Below, piece by piece: positions 30,360 through 38,899 of a DNA stretch of 38,899 nt. Origin of the DNA: Pseudomonas frederiksbergensis (GTDB lineage: Bacteria > Pseudomonadota > Gammaproteobacteria > Pseudomonadales > Pseudomonadaceae); NCBI RefSeq assembly GCF_000802155.2, contig NZ_JQGJ02000031.1, forward strand, positions 1 through 38,899, written 5' to 3'. Position numbers and translations under genes: made by a program. How positions within the stretch are numbered: position 1 is the first letter of the stretch; every line of letters starts with the position of its first letter. The notes beneath the pieces are model-generated. The model worked only from the letters and a program-made list of their open reading frames with translations. It was not told where the DNA came from and ran no database searches.

Positions 30360-32075
30360 ATGCGCACCAGTCAATTTTTGCTCGCCACACAGAAAGAAAC
30401 GCCTTCCGACGCCGTCGTGATCAGCCATCAGCTGATGCTGCGTGCCGGCATGATCCGCAAACTCGCCTCGGGCCTGTACACCTGGCTGCCGATGGGCCTG
30501 CGGGTCATGCGCAAGGTCGAAGCCATCGTCCGCGAAGAAATGGACGCCGCCGGCTCTCTGGAAGTGTTGATGCCGAGCACCCAACCGGCCGAGTTGTGGC
30601 AGGAGTCGGGACGCTGGGAAGAATACGGCCCTGAGCTGCTGCGCATCAAAGACCGTCACGGTCGCGACTTCTGTGCAGGCCCGACCCACGAAGAAGTGAT
30701 CACCGACCTGATGCGCAACGAGTTGAGCAGCTACAAACAGCTGCCGATCAACCTGTACCAGATCCAGACCAAGTTCCGTGACGAGATCCGTCCGCGCTTC
30801 GGCCTGATGCGCGGTCGCGAATTCATCATGAAGGATGCCTACTCGTTCCATGCCGACCTGGCGTCGCTGCAGGTCACCTATGACCGCATGCACCAGGCGT
30901 ACTGCAACGTGTTCACCCGCCTGGGCCTGAAATTCCGCCCGGTTGAAGCTGACAACGGCTCCATCGGCGGTGCCGGCTCCCACGAATTCCACGTACTGGC
31001 CGAGTCCGGCGAAGACGACATTGTCTTCAGCAACGGCTCCGACTACGCCGCGAACATCGAAAAAGCCGAAGCCGTGCCACGGGAAACCTTCCGCGCCGCG
31101 CCGACCGAAGAAATGCGCCTGGTCGATACGCCAAACGCCAAGACCATTGCCCAATTGGTGGAAGGCTACAACCTGCCGATCGAACGCACCATCAAGACCT
31201 TGATCGTGCGCGCGGAAGAAGAAGGCAAGCTGATTGCCCTGATCGTCCGTGGCGACCACGAACTGAACGAAATCAAGGCGGCCAACCAGCCTGGCGTCGC
31301 CAGCCCACTGGTCATGGCCTCCGACGCCGAGCTGCGCGACGCCATTGGCGCCAGTGCAGGCTCCCTCGGCCCGTTGAACCTGCCGTTGCCGATCATCATC
31401 GACCGCTCGGTAGAGTTGATGAGCGACTTCGCCATCGGCGCGAACATCGATGACAAACACTACTTCGGCGTGAACTGGGAACGCGACCTGCCGGTTCCAA
31501 CCGTTGCGGACCTGCGTAACGTCGTGGCTGGCGATCCAAGCCCGGACGGCAAAGGCACCCTGGAAATCAAGCGCGGTATCGAAGTCGGCCACATCTTCCA
31601 GCTGGGCGACAAGTACAGCAAGGCGATGAAATGCGAAGTGCTGGGCGAGAACGGCAAGCCGGTCACCTTGCAGATGGGCTGCTACGGCATTGGCGTGTCC
31701 CGCGTGGTGGCAGCGGCCATCGAACAGAACAACGACGAGAACGGGATCATCTGGAGCGACACACTCGCGCCGTTCCAGATCGCCCTGGTGCCGCTGCGCT
31801 ATGAAACCGAACAAGTTCGCGAAGCGACCGACAAGCTCTACGCCGAACTGACGGCCGCCGGCTTCGAAGTGCTGCTGGACGACCGCGACAAGAAAACCAG
31901 CCCTGGCATCAAGTTCGCCGATATGGAACTGATCGGTATCCCGCACCGGATCGTGGTCAGTGATCGCGGCCTGGCCGAAGGCAACCTGGAATACAAGAGC
32001 CGCACCGAAGCCGAGCCGCAAGCACTGCCGGTCGCCGACGTGCTGTCCTTCCTTCAGGCCCGTATCAGCCGCTGA
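30360..32075 (+). CDS. proS: prolyl-tRNA synthetase (bacterial type)
   Basis: The 571-residue class II synthetase charges tRNA-Pro with proline. The core includes PSTQPAELWQESGRW, motif-2-type FRDEIRPRFGLMRGREFIMKDAYSF and the GCYGIGVSRVVAA motif 3 region near 440. A bacterial-type editing (INS) domain lies between about 220 and 400, which clears alanine misacylation. The anticodon-binding domain forms the C-terminus. Length and arrangement match bacterial ProS. The ATG at 30360 is in the best position. A lipoprotein gene follows 17 bases later, perhaps cotranscribed. Confidence 0.97.
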   Translation: MRTSQFLLATQKETPSDAVVISHQLMLRAGMIRKLASGLYTWLPMGLRVMRKVEAIVREEMDAAGSLEVLMPSTQPAELWQESGRWEEYGPELLRIKDRHGRDFCAGPTHEEVITDLMRNELSSYKQLPINLYQIQTKFRDEIRPRFGLMRGREFIMKDAYSFHADLASLQVTYDRMHQAYCNVFTRLGLKFRPVEADNGSIGGAGSHEFHVLAESGEDDIVFSNGSDYAANIEKAEAVPRETFRAAPTEEMRLVDTPNAKTIAQLVEGYNLPIERTIKTLIVRAEEEGKLIALIVRGDHELNEIKAANQPGVASPLVMASDAELRDAIGASAGSLGPLNLPLPIIIDRSVELMSDFAIGANIDDKHYFGVNWERDLPVPTVADLRNVVAGDPSPDGKGTLEIKRGIEVGHIFQLGDKYSKAMKCEVLGENGKPVTLQMGCYGIGVSRVVAAAIEQNNDENGIIWSDTLAPFQIALVPLRYETEQVREATDKLYAELTAAGFEVLLDDRDKKTSPGIKFADMELIGIPHRIVVSDRGLAEGNLEYKSRTEAEPQALPVADVLSFLQARISR

Positions 32076-32092
32076 GACCAGATAGAGACGTC

Positions 32093-33046
32093 ATGTTCAA
32101 GCGAAACACCTTAGGCCTTGGGGGCGCCGCGCTGTGCGGCGCCCTGCTGGTCAGCGGCTGCGCCAACCAGATGTCGCAACGCAACGAGCACGAAGAACGG
32201 ATCGAGCGCAAGCTGCTCGACCATAGCCTGCTGATCGATGTGGGCGAACCCAAGGTGCTCGACTTGCCGCAGCGTCGGGTTCGGATCAATGAGCAGAAGA
32301 CTTTCGAAGTCACCGAATTCGAAGTCACCCGGCACTATGATCGCTACACGCCCTACCAGCCTTGGCGGGAGGTCTACGAGATTCCGCTGGGCGCGGTGGC
32401 GGTGGTCGCAGGTGTCGGCGCGAACGTGGTCAATGTGTTCGCCCTGGGCACCCTGCCTGACACCGCGACCCGCGACTGGATCAGCTACGGCTTCGCCGGC
32501 CTGAACCCGTTCATGAACGTACCCTCCAACGGCCGGGCGCAACAGAACCTGGCGGGTATCGATGAAGTCCAACGCGACAAACGCACGGAGCACTCGAGCC
32601 TGCCTTGGAGCGAACGCCCGGTGCAGGTGAAGGCCGCTCGCCAGACGTTCGAAATGAGCACGGACCGCAACGGTGTGTTGCGCTTGAACCTGCTGGAAAG
32701 CCCGTTCGCCGAGCATGACCTGAGCCAGTTCGGCAAATTGCAGATCAGCGTGACGGATGCCCAGGACGAGGTGCACACCGATTCATCCCTGAGCGTCAGC
32801 AGCACGCTGCGCAGCAAGCTGGTCGAAGCCCATGCACTGATCTACGACGACCTGGAAGATGACGAAGTGAGCCAGTGGGTTCACCGGGTCAAACGCCTGT
32901 CGGAACTGGGGCTTGAAGAAGAGGCCAGCGAACTTGAACAAAGCCTGATCGAACTGACCCGCAACGATCCGGAACTGCAGGCCGAGTTCCTGAAGGCGCT
33001 GACCAAGGACGGTGGACGGTTGGTGGCGGATCCAGGGGCGAGCTGA
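32093..33046 (+). CDS. lipoprotein of unknown function
   Basis: The 317-residue protein has a lipobox signal (GAALCGALLVSGC, Cys23). The mature part is largely soluble, with one moderately hydrophobic segment near 105-120 (IPLGAVAVVAGVGANVVNVFALGTL) and an acidic C-terminal region (VEAHALIYDDLEDDEVSQW) with helical heptad-like patterns. I do not recognise a named family. It lies 17 bases after proS and could be transcribed with it, although the functional link is unclear. A GAGACG sequence precedes the ATG. Confidence 0.75.
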   Translation: MFKRNTLGLGGAALCGALLVSGCANQMSQRNEHEERIERKLLDHSLLIDVGEPKVLDLPQRRVRINEQKTFEVTEFEVTRHYDRYTPYQPWREVYEIPLGAVAVVAGVGANVVNVFALGTLPDTATRDWISYGFAGLNPFMNVPSNGRAQQNLAGIDEVQRDKRTEHSSLPWSERPVQVKAARQTFEMSTDRNGVLRLNLLESPFAEHDLSQFGKLQISVTDAQDEVHTDSSLSVSSTLRSKLVEAHALIYDDLEDDEVSQWVHRVKRLSELGLEEEASELEQSLIELTRNDPELQAEFLKALTKDGGRLVADPGAS

Positions 33047-33054
33047 ACCTGCCT

Positions 33055-33080
33055 GGGCGAGGGGACTTGCCCCCTCACCC
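33055..33080. repeat. REP-like inverted repeat between convergent genes
   Basis: GGGCGAGGGG at 33055 is partly complementary to CCCCCTCACCC ending at 33080. It lies between the stops of the lipoprotein gene (33046) and dinB (33091). Confidence 0.5.
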
Positions 33081-33090
33081 CAACAAGCGC

Positions 33091-34152
33091 TCAACGCTCG
33101 AACAACTCCAACTGCTCATACCCGCCCCGCAAATCCTCCAGCCGCACCCCTATGCCCAACAACCGCACCGGCTTACCGCCACGGTTGAATGCCTGGGTCA
33201 GCAGCAATTGATAGCTGCCCAAATCCCGCCCAGCCCCAGCCTGCTCCAACGTGGTCTGGGTGAAATCATGGAATTTGACTTTGACGAACGGCTTGCCCGG
33301 GCGATAACTGCTGTCGATCCGCCCCATGCGCCCTGCGAGGGTTTGCATCAGCTCCGGCAACTTGTCGAGACAGCTCTTCAGATCGGGCAAATCCACGTCG
33401 TAGGTATTTTCCACACTGATGGACTGGCGACGGCTGTCGTTGTGCACCAGACGCTCATCGATCCCACGGGCAAGGCTCCAGAGTCGCTCGCCAAAACTGC
33501 CAAATTCGCGCACCAGCGCCAGCTTGTCCCACTCACGCAAGTGCAGGCAATCGGTGATGCCGAGCCTATTCAGTTTGTCGGCGGTCACTTTGCCAACACC
33601 GTGGAGCTTGTTTACCGGCAATGCGGAAACGAAATCTTCCACTTGGTCAGGCGTAATGACGAACAAACCGTTGGGCTTCTTCCAGTCGCTCGCGATCTTG
33701 GCGAGAAACTTGTTCGGTGCAACGCCGGCAGACACGGTGATGTGGAGCTGATTGGACACACGCCGGCGGATGTCCTGGGCGATACGCGTGGCGCTGCCGC
33801 CGAAATGCGCACTGGCGGAGACATCCAGATATGCCTCGTCGAGCGATAGTGGCTCGATCAGGTCGGTGTAATCGCTGAAGATCGTGTGAATTTCCTTCGA
33901 CGCTTCCCGGTAGGCATCCATTCTTGGCTTGACGATGGTCAGGTCAGGACAAAGTTTCAGCGCATGACCGGATGACATGGCCGAGCGTACCCCATACGCC
34001 CGCGCCTCATAGTTACAGGTTGCGATCACGCCACGGCGGTCCGCTGAGCCGCCGACCGCCAATGGCTTGCCGGCCAGCCGCGGATCATCGCGCATTTCGA
34101 TAGCGGCATAGAAGCAGTCGCAGTCGACGTGGATGATTTTGCGTTGCGTCAT
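33091..34152 (-). CDS. dinB: DNA polymerase IV
   Basis: The 353-residue Y-family translesion polymerase has the catalytic sites HVDCDCFYAA near the start and SLDEAYLDVS (acidic residues for two metals), the steric tyrosine region in GKPLAVGGSADRRGVIATCNYEARAYGV, and a little-finger domain near 245-340. It lacks the beta-clamp-binding extension seen in some orthologues, but the final LFER could contribute to clamp binding. It copies past minor groove and N2-dG lesions with low fidelity. The start at 34152 gives MTQRKIIHVDCD; its Shine-Dalgarno is weak. A strong LexA box lies 51 bases upstream. Confidence 0.96.
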   Translation of the reverse strand: MTQRKIIHVDCDCFYAAIEMRDDPRLAGKPLAVGGSADRRGVIATCNYEARAYGVRSAMSSGHALKLCPDLTIVKPRMDAYREASKEIHTIFSDYTDLIEPLSLDEAYLDVSASAHFGGSATRIAQDIRRRVSNQLHITVSAGVAPNKFLAKIASDWKKPNGLFVITPDQVEDFVSALPVNKLHGVGKVTADKLNRLGITDCLHLREWDKLALVREFGSFGERLWSLARGIDERLVHNDSRRQSISVENTYDVDLPDLKSCLDKLPELMQTLAGRMGRIDSSYRPGKPFVKVKFHDFTQTTLEQAGAGRDLGSYQLLLTQAFNRGGKPVRLLGIGVRLEDLRGGYEQLELFER

Positions 34153-34202
34153 AGAAAAGCGGCACATGGGGTTGGATCGGGACGCCAGTATCTCATTCGA
34201 AT

Positions 34203-34218
34203 CTGTATATAGCACCAG
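34203..34218 (-). promoter_or_regulatory. LexA (SOS) box upstream of dinB
   Basis: CTGTATATAGCACCAG on the plus strand (CTGGTGCTATATACAG on the minus strand) is a CTG-N10-CAG box with a good TATATA-type half. It lies 51-66 bases before the dinB ATG, the expected spot for SOS control. Confidence 0.85.
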
Positions 34219-34392
34219 TACTTTGAAAGATCCTTCAGCGAAACTGGAAAATCCCTACATGAATGGATTTTTTCAATCACCGAGCGCCGGCCAATAGGGC
34301 GCCAGCCCTTGCCAGGCGTGCGTCACAGCGCTGTCACAAGGCCCTGACCAGGGCTAACCACTTGAAGCGGAACATGTTTTTCCAAACAGGGG

Positions 34393-34420
34393 TTGACAGC
34401 CTGTCGATCCTCTGTAAAAT
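34393..34420 (+). promoter_or_regulatory. promoter of tRNA-fMet 1
   Basis: TTGACA at 34393-34398 and TAAAAT at 34415-34420 are separated by 16 bases, followed by a GC-rich discriminator. The tRNA starts 14 bases after the -10. Confidence 0.8.
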
Positions 34421-34433
34421 GCCGCCTCACAGA

Positions 34434-34510
<77 letters not shown>

Positions 34511-34521
34511 AACATCAAGAA

Positions 34522-34548
34522 AGGCTACTCGAAAGAGTGGCCTTTTTT
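34522..34548 (+). terminator. terminator of tRNA-fMet 1
   Basis: AGGCTACTC and GAGTGGCCT form a nine-base stem with one G-U around a GAAA loop, followed by six T. Confidence 0.9.
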
Positions 34549-34689
34549 GTGCGCGCCTGTTTTATCGTCCTCTGCCAAACCACACCCCTGCCGCCCGTAG
34601 CCCTCACTGACGCTTGTAGGACAATTTCCTTTTGTTTTCGCGCATTTAGGCGAATCAGCGGTTTATTTCACCCGGCTCTCTATTAACGG

Positions 34690-34717
34690 TTGACACTCTG
34701 GCGTTCGCCTGTAGAAT
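34690..34717 (+). promoter_or_regulatory. promoter of tRNA-fMet 2
   Basis: TTGACA at 34690-34695 and TAGAAT at 34712-34717, 16 bases apart, at exactly the same distance from the tRNA as in copy 1. Confidence 0.78.
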
Positions 34718-34730
34718 GCCGCCACACAGA

Positions 34731-34807
<77 letters not shown>

Positions 34808-34818
34808 AATATCAAGAA

Positions 34819-34845
34819 AGGCCACTCGAAAGAGTGGCCTTTTTT
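34819..34845 (+). terminator. terminator of tRNA-fMet 2
   Basis: AGGCCACTC and GAGTGGCCT form a perfect nine-base stem around GAAA with six T after it. It matches copy 1 except that the G-U pair is replaced by a G-C pair. Confidence 0.9.
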
Positions 34846-34865
34846 GTGTGTGTCGAAAAAGCTCC

Positions 34866-34884
34866 ATTACAAATATTTTGTAAT
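34866..34884. promoter_or_regulatory. AT-rich 19-base dyad upstream of mprF
   Basis: ATTACAAATATTTTGTAAT has eight-base arms around three bases. It stands out in a GC-rich genome and lies about 74 to 92 bases before the mprF start, a plausible operator or promoter-upstream site. I cannot match it to a named regulator. Confidence 0.4.
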
Positions 34885-34957
34885 TATTTTCCGCCGCAGG
34901 GATTGGTAACTTGGCTGGATACCCCCATCCTGTCGCGCATAGCTCAAGAGGTGATTG

Positions 34958-37600
34958 ATGCGCGCCCACTCGTCTGACCCACAAGACACTGTTACTGCAA
35001 CACAACCGATCAAGGCCGAGCGACTGCGCTGGATGGAGCGGATCAGCCGGTACCGCCAACCCATTGGCCTCGCTGTCACGGTGCTGCTATTTGCAATTGC
35101 CTTGATTGCCTGCCGCCATCTGCTGAGCGAACTCGACCTCTACGCCCTGCATGATTCGATCCTCGATGTGCCCAGGCCGGCGCTGCTCGGAGCCATCGCC
35201 GCGACCGTGGCCGGTTTCATCATCCTGCTGGGCTATGAATGGTCCGCCACCCGCTACGCAGGCGTGAAGCTACCCCCACAGACCTTGATCCTGGGCGGGT
35301 TCAGCGCGTTTGCCATTGGCAATGCCATCGGCCTTTCGTTGCTGTCGGGCGGCTCGGTTCGCTATCGCCTGTACGCCCGCCATGGCCTGGGGGCGGCGGA
35401 TGTCGCGCACATGACATTGTTCGCCAGCTTGTCCCTGGGCTGCGCGTTACCACCGCTGGCCGCGCTGGCGACGCTGAGCAACTTGCCTGCGGCATCCGCT
35501 GCGTTGCATCTTCCAGCTACATTGCTGGGATCGATCGCCGTGGCGGTGCTGCTGCTTACCGGCGTGCTGGCGATGGGTATCTATCGCCGTCGCCTGCCAG
35601 AACAACCCTACCGCGACAGTCTGCTGGTCAAGGCCGGTCGCAGGACGCTGCGACTGCCAGGCCGACGCCTGACGTTCCTGCAGTTGGTGATCACTGCGCT
35701 GGATGTCGCCGCTGCCGCGACGGTGCTCTATCTGTTGCTGCCCGAAGCGCCACCGTTCGGCCCGTTCCTGCTGGTGTACTTGCTCGCGCTGGCCGCCGGC
35801 GTCCTCAGTCACGTGCCGGGCGGGGTCGGGGTATTCGAAGCGATTCTGCTGGCCGCGTTTGCCGATAAACTCGGGGCCGCCCCGCTGGCCGCCGCCCTGC
35901 TGCTGTATCGCCTGATCTACGTGCTGCTGCCAATGTTGGTGGCGTGCGTGCTTCTGCTGATCAATGAAGCACAACGACTGTTCCAGACGCGCCAGTCCCT
36001 GCGGGCGGCGTCCGGTTTCGCCGCCCCGATCCTGGCGGTGCTGGTATTCCTTTCGGGCGTGGTGCTGCTGTTTTCCGGGGTGACGCCAGAGATCGACACG
36101 CGCCTGGAGCACATCGGTTTTCTGATTCCTCATCGATTGGTGGACGCCTCGCACTTTGGCGCCAGCCTGATAGGCGTGCTGTGTCTGTTGCTGGCCCAAG
36201 GCCTGCGCCGTCGCCTGTCCGCCGCCTGGATGCTCACCACCGTATTGTTGCTGGTAGGCGCCCTGCTCTCGCTGCTCAAGGGTTTTGATTGGGAGGAAGC
36301 CACGCTGCTGACCCTGACCGCTGCCCTGCTCGCGATCTTCCGGCGTTCGTTTTATCGCCCGAGCCGCCTCACCGAGTTGCCATTCTCGCCACTGTTCCTG
36401 ATCGCTAGCCTTTGCGTCTTGGGCGCATCGATCTGGCTGCTGTTGTTTGCCTATCAAGACGTGCCCTACAGCCATCAACTGTGGTGGCAGTTCACCCTGG
36501 ATGCCGACGCCCCCCGGAGCCTGCGCTCGCTGTTGGGCGCCGCGGTGCTACTGGTGGCGGTGTCGCTGACCTGGCTGCTGCGCACCGCGCGGCCGGTGAT
36601 TCACTCGCCCACCGCGCAAGAGCTGGAGCGCGCCAAGACCATTCTCATGGCCTCTTCCCAGCCCGACGGCGGCTTGGCCCTGACCGGCGACAAGGCGCTG
36701 CTCTTTCACCCCAACGACGAAGCATTCCTGATGTATGCGCGGCGCGGCCGCAGTCTTGTCGCGCTGTACGATCCGATCGGGCCGAGCCAGCAACGGGCGG
36801 AAATGATCTGGCAGTTCCGTGACTTGTGCGACGTCTACCACGCCCGGCCAGTGTTCTATCAGGTCCGCGTCGAGAATCTGCCGTACTACATGGACATCGG
36901 CCTGACCGCGATCAAGCTGGGCGAAGAGGCGCGGGTCGACCTCAAGCGCTTCGATCTCGAAGCCAAGGGCAAGGAGATGAAGGACCTGCGCTACACCTGG
37001 AATCGCGGCACCCGCGACGGCCTGTCGCTGGAGATCCACGAGCCGGGCCAGGCGCCCATGGATGAGCTGAAAGTCATTTCCGATGCCTGGCTGACCGGCA
37101 AGAATGTGCGCGAAAAAGGCTTCTCCCTCGGGCGTTTCAGCGATGATTACCTCAAGCATTTCCGCATCGCGGTGATTCGCTTCGAAGGCCGGCCGGTAGC
37201 GTTCGCCAACCTGCTGGAGACCTATAGCCACGAACTGGCGAGCCTCGACCTGATGCGCGCCCACCCGGACGCGCCGAAGCTGACCATGGAATTCATGATG
37301 GTCGGCCTCATCCAGCATTACAAAAACCACGACTATGCTCGCTTCAGCCTCGGCATGGTCCCATTGTCAGGCCTGCAGCCAAGGCGCGGCGCACCGCTGA
37401 CCCAGCGCCTGGGTTCGATGGTGTTTCGCCGTGGCGAGCAGCTTTACAATTTCCAAGGGCTGCGCCGCTTCAAAGACAAGTTCCAGCCTGACTGGGAACC
37501 TCGCTACATGGCCGTGCCCGCCGGACTTGATCCGCTGGTGGCGCTGGCTGATACCGCCGCCCTGATTGCAGGCGGCCTGACTGGATTGGTGAAACGCTGA
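34958..37600 (+). CDS. mprF: bifunctional aminoacyl-phosphatidylglycerol synthase/flippase MprF
   Basis: The 880-residue protein has an N-terminal region of about 530 residues with 12 to 14 membrane helices (the flippase) and a C-terminal DUF2156-type cytoplasmic synthase domain (about 540-850) with LALTGDKALLFHPNDEAFLMYARRG and SLDLMRAHPDAPKLTMEFMMVG. MprF moves an amino acid (Lys or Ala) from tRNA to phosphatidylglycerol and flips it, reducing envelope negative charge and protecting against cationic peptides; in P. aeruginosa it makes the alanyl form. AAGAGGTG precedes the ATG at 34958. Its TGA overlaps the start of the next gene, which is predicted to hydrolyse the lipid. Confidence 0.95.
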   Translation: MRAHSSDPQDTVTATQPIKAERLRWMERISRYRQPIGLAVTVLLFAIALIACRHLLSELDLYALHDSILDVPRPALLGAIAATVAGFIILLGYEWSATRYAGVKLPPQTLILGGFSAFAIGNAIGLSLLSGGSVRYRLYARHGLGAADVAHMTLFASLSLGCALPPLAALATLSNLPAASAALHLPATLLGSIAVAVLLLTGVLAMGIYRRRLPEQPYRDSLLVKAGRRTLRLPGRRLTFLQLVITALDVAAAATVLYLLLPEAPPFGPFLLVYLLALAAGVLSHVPGGVGVFEAILLAAFADKLGAAPLAAALLLYRLIYVLLPMLVACVLLLINEAQRLFQTRQSLRAASGFAAPILAVLVFLSGVVLLFSGVTPEIDTRLEHIGFLIPHRLVDASHFGASLIGVLCLLLAQGLRRRLSAAWMLTTVLLLVGALLSLLKGFDWEEATLLTLTAALLAIFRRSFYRPSRLTELPFSPLFLIASLCVLGASIWLLLFAYQDVPYSHQLWWQFTLDADAPRSLRSLLGAAVLLVAVSLTWLLRTARPVIHSPTAQELERAKTILMASSQPDGGLALTGDKALLFHPNDEAFLMYARRGRSLVALYDPIGPSQQRAEMIWQFRDLCDVYHARPVFYQVRVENLPYYMDIGLTAIKLGEEARVDLKRFDLEAKGKEMKDLRYTWNRGTRDGLSLEIHEPGQAPMDELKVISDAWLTGKNVREKGFSLGRFSDDYLKHFRIAVIRFEGRPVAFANLLETYSHELASLDLMRAHPDAPKLTMEFMMVGLIQHYKNHDYARFSLGMVPLSGLQPRRGAPLTQRLGSMVFRRGEQLYNFQGLRRFKDKFQPDWEPRYMAVPAGLDPLVALADTAALIAGGLTGLVKR

Positions 37601-38889
37601 TGATGCAACGCTCGTGGCGATACGTAGTGGCCGCCCTGCTGGTGCTGGCTGTGATTCTCGGTGGCGGCTATTGGTATTGGAACCGCCCTGCCCCGCAACC
37701 GACCCTGGAACAACTGGAACCCGCCGACGGCGTGCCGATGACCCGCGTCGTTCCCGGCACCAAGCCCCGTGCCCAGGTACTGGTGGCGGTCAATGAAGAC
37801 CAGAAGCTCAGCGACACCCAATTGACGACCCTCAGCCGCAGCGGCTCGGCAGAAATAGTCCAGGTGATCCTGCCCAAGGACTGCATGTTGCAGGGCCGCG
37901 CCCTGCAGGCCGGCCTGAGAGAGTTGCATGGCCCGGCCACGCTGGTCAGCGGCATCGGCCCCGGCGCCGTGCTGGCCTGGCGCTGGCTGGCCGAGCAGAA
38001 GGACGACAAGGCCCGGGCCGTCTCGGTGGACCTGGCCCTGGAAAAGCCCGGCTGCACGCACCTGCTGCCCAAGAGCGCCGCCCACGGTCGTTGGCTGGTC
38101 GCATGGAACGATAACCCCGACGACACCAGCGCCGGGTTCGTTCGCGATCAATCCAATGCCGAAACCAGCATCAGCGACTACGACATCAACCTGCCGCAGG
38201 TGCTGAACAACGAACTGCGCAAGATCCTGGTAGGTGCCGACAAGGGCAAGGGCGGCCTGAGCATCCCGGTGGTGGAAGTGCCCGCCAGCCAGGCCCGGGA
38301 TACCGTGACCTTGTTCCTTTCCGGCGATGGTGGCTGGCGCGACCTGGACCGCGACGTGGCCGATGAAATGGCCAAGGTCGGCTATCCGGTCGTCGGCATC
38401 GACACCCTGCGCTACTACTGGCAGCACAAAAGTCCCGAACAGAGCGCCGCCGACCTGACCGAGCTGATGCAGCACTACCGCCAGGTCTGGGGCACCAAGC
38501 GCTTCATCCTGGCCGGCTATTCCTTCGGCGCCGATGTGCTGCCGGCGATCTACAACCGCCTGCCGGCGACAGAGCAGCAGCGGGTCGATACAATCATCCT
38601 GCTCGCCTTCGCCCGCACCGGCAGCTTCGAGATTGAAGTCGAGGGCTGGCTCGGCAACGCCGGCACCGAAGCGGCTACCGGTCCGGAAATGGCCAAGCTG
38701 CCTGCCGAGAAGGTGGTGTGCATCTACGGTGCCGAAGAGGCCAACGAAAGCGGCTGCACTGACAAGACCGCCGTGGGAGAAGTCATCAAGTTGCCTGGCG
38801 GCCACCACTTCGATGAAAACTACCCGGCCCTGGCCAAGCGGTTGATTGGCGAGATAGACAAGCGCCAAGATAAGCCTGCCGTGCAGTAA
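37600..38889 (+). CDS. VirJ/AcvB-family alpha/beta hydrolase (aminoacyl-phosphatidylglycerol hydrolase)
   Basis: This 429-residue protein has an N-terminal signal anchor (WRYVVAALLVLAVILGGGYWYW) and a mature periplasmic part with two regions. The C-terminal VirJ-type alpha/beta-hydrolase domain begins near 230 (VTLFLSGDGGWRDLDRDVADEMAKVGYPV), with the nucleophile elbow GYSFGAD and the final HHFDENY carrying the catalytic His. It matches the AcvB/VirJ family, whose members (for example PA0919) hydrolyse the aminoacyl group off aminoacyl-phosphatidylglycerol. It starts within the mprF stop (TGATG), so the pair should be coupled. Either of two adjacent ATGs (37600 or 37603) may serve. It ends ten bases before the window edge. 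Confidence 0.87.
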   Translation: MMQRSWRYVVAALLVLAVILGGGYWYWNRPAPQPTLEQLEPADGVPMTRVVPGTKPRAQVLVAVNEDQKLSDTQLTTLSRSGSAEIVQVILPKDCMLQGRALQAGLRELHGPATLVSGIGPGAVLAWRWLAEQKDDKARAVSVDLALEKPGCTHLLPKSAAHGRWLVAWNDNPDDTSAGFVRDQSNAETSISDYDINLPQVLNNELRKILVGADKGKGGLSIPVVEVPASQARDTVTLFLSGDGGWRDLDRDVADEMAKVGYPVVGIDTLRYYWQHKSPEQSAADLTELMQHYRQVWGTKRFILAGYSFGADVLPAIYNRLPATEQQRVDTIILLAFARTGSFEIEVEGWLGNAGTEAATGPEMAKLPAEKVVCIYGAEEANESGCTDKTAVGEVIKLPGGHHFDENYPALAKRLIGEIDKRQDKPAVQ

Positions 38890-38899
38890 GCAGGTACAA

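Noticed and set aside
30324..32021. 565-codon open frame on the minus strand
   Set aside because: It is antisense to proS, whose motifs are unmistakable.

Overview
The window is a stretch of a Pseudomonas chromosome, most likely from the P. fluorescens complex. The base composition is GC-rich with strongly GC-biased third codon positions. Protein sequences such as PdxH, DinB, MprF, AmpG and ProS read as typical pseudomonad orthologues, and intergenic gaps carry REP-type inverted repeats built on a GTGGCGAGGGAGC core. I see no prophage, insertion sequence, CRISPR array or rRNA. It is a mostly core/housekeeping region, gene-dense and with short gaps.

Layout. (1) 1-4139: glycine-zipper lipoprotein, a small membrane protein convergent with pdxH, an OmpA-type lipoprotein with three W-W-P-F motifs and a Lys/Ala/Pro tail, and a class C beta-lactamase-fold serine hydrolase. 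(2) 4143-9548: dinG (with a LexA-like box), a CopD-like membrane protein, a DUF1145/collagen-like pair translated with overlap, and two tandem paralogous OmpA lipoproteins with similar leaders. (3) 9742-12131: a co-directional group containing two SEC-C zinc-motif proteins, then an isochorismatase-fold hydrolase with Ser at the usual Cys position. (4) 12348-14798: a lipoprotein penicillin-acylase-family Ntn hydrolase. (5) 15012-25473: a four-protein DNA repair module (metallo-beta-lactamase-fold exonuclease, ATP-dependent ligase, Lhr-core-type helicase, PdeM-type metallophosphoesterase) split into two pairs by a five-gene basic amino acid ABC transport cassette. REP-like sequence lies at both junctions. 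(6) 25509-28599: small Pro/Asp-tailed protein, dcd, cold shock gene, DUF481 protein and an alkyltransferase-like protein with PWHR instead of PCHR. (7) 28644-34152: ampG, proS, a lipoprotein and dinB under a clear LexA box. (8) 34393-34845: two initiator tRNA-fMet genes in duplicated promoter-tRNA-terminator cassettes. (9) 34958-38889: mprF overlapping a VirJ/AcvB-family hydrolase, a pair that makes and hydrolyses aminoacyl-phosphatidylglycerol.

Functional themes are DNA damage response (dinG, dinB, the ligase-associated module, the alkyltransferase-like protein), cell envelope (lipoproteins, OmpA-domain proteins, AmpG, MprF) and amino acid uptake. The best candidate for an under-described system is the split ligase-helicase-exonuclease-phosphoesterase module, together with the ABC cassette between its halves. 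The four families are known as a bacterial repair cluster, so the novelty is the arrangement rather than the parts. Functions are inferred from motifs by eye; no database search was possible.
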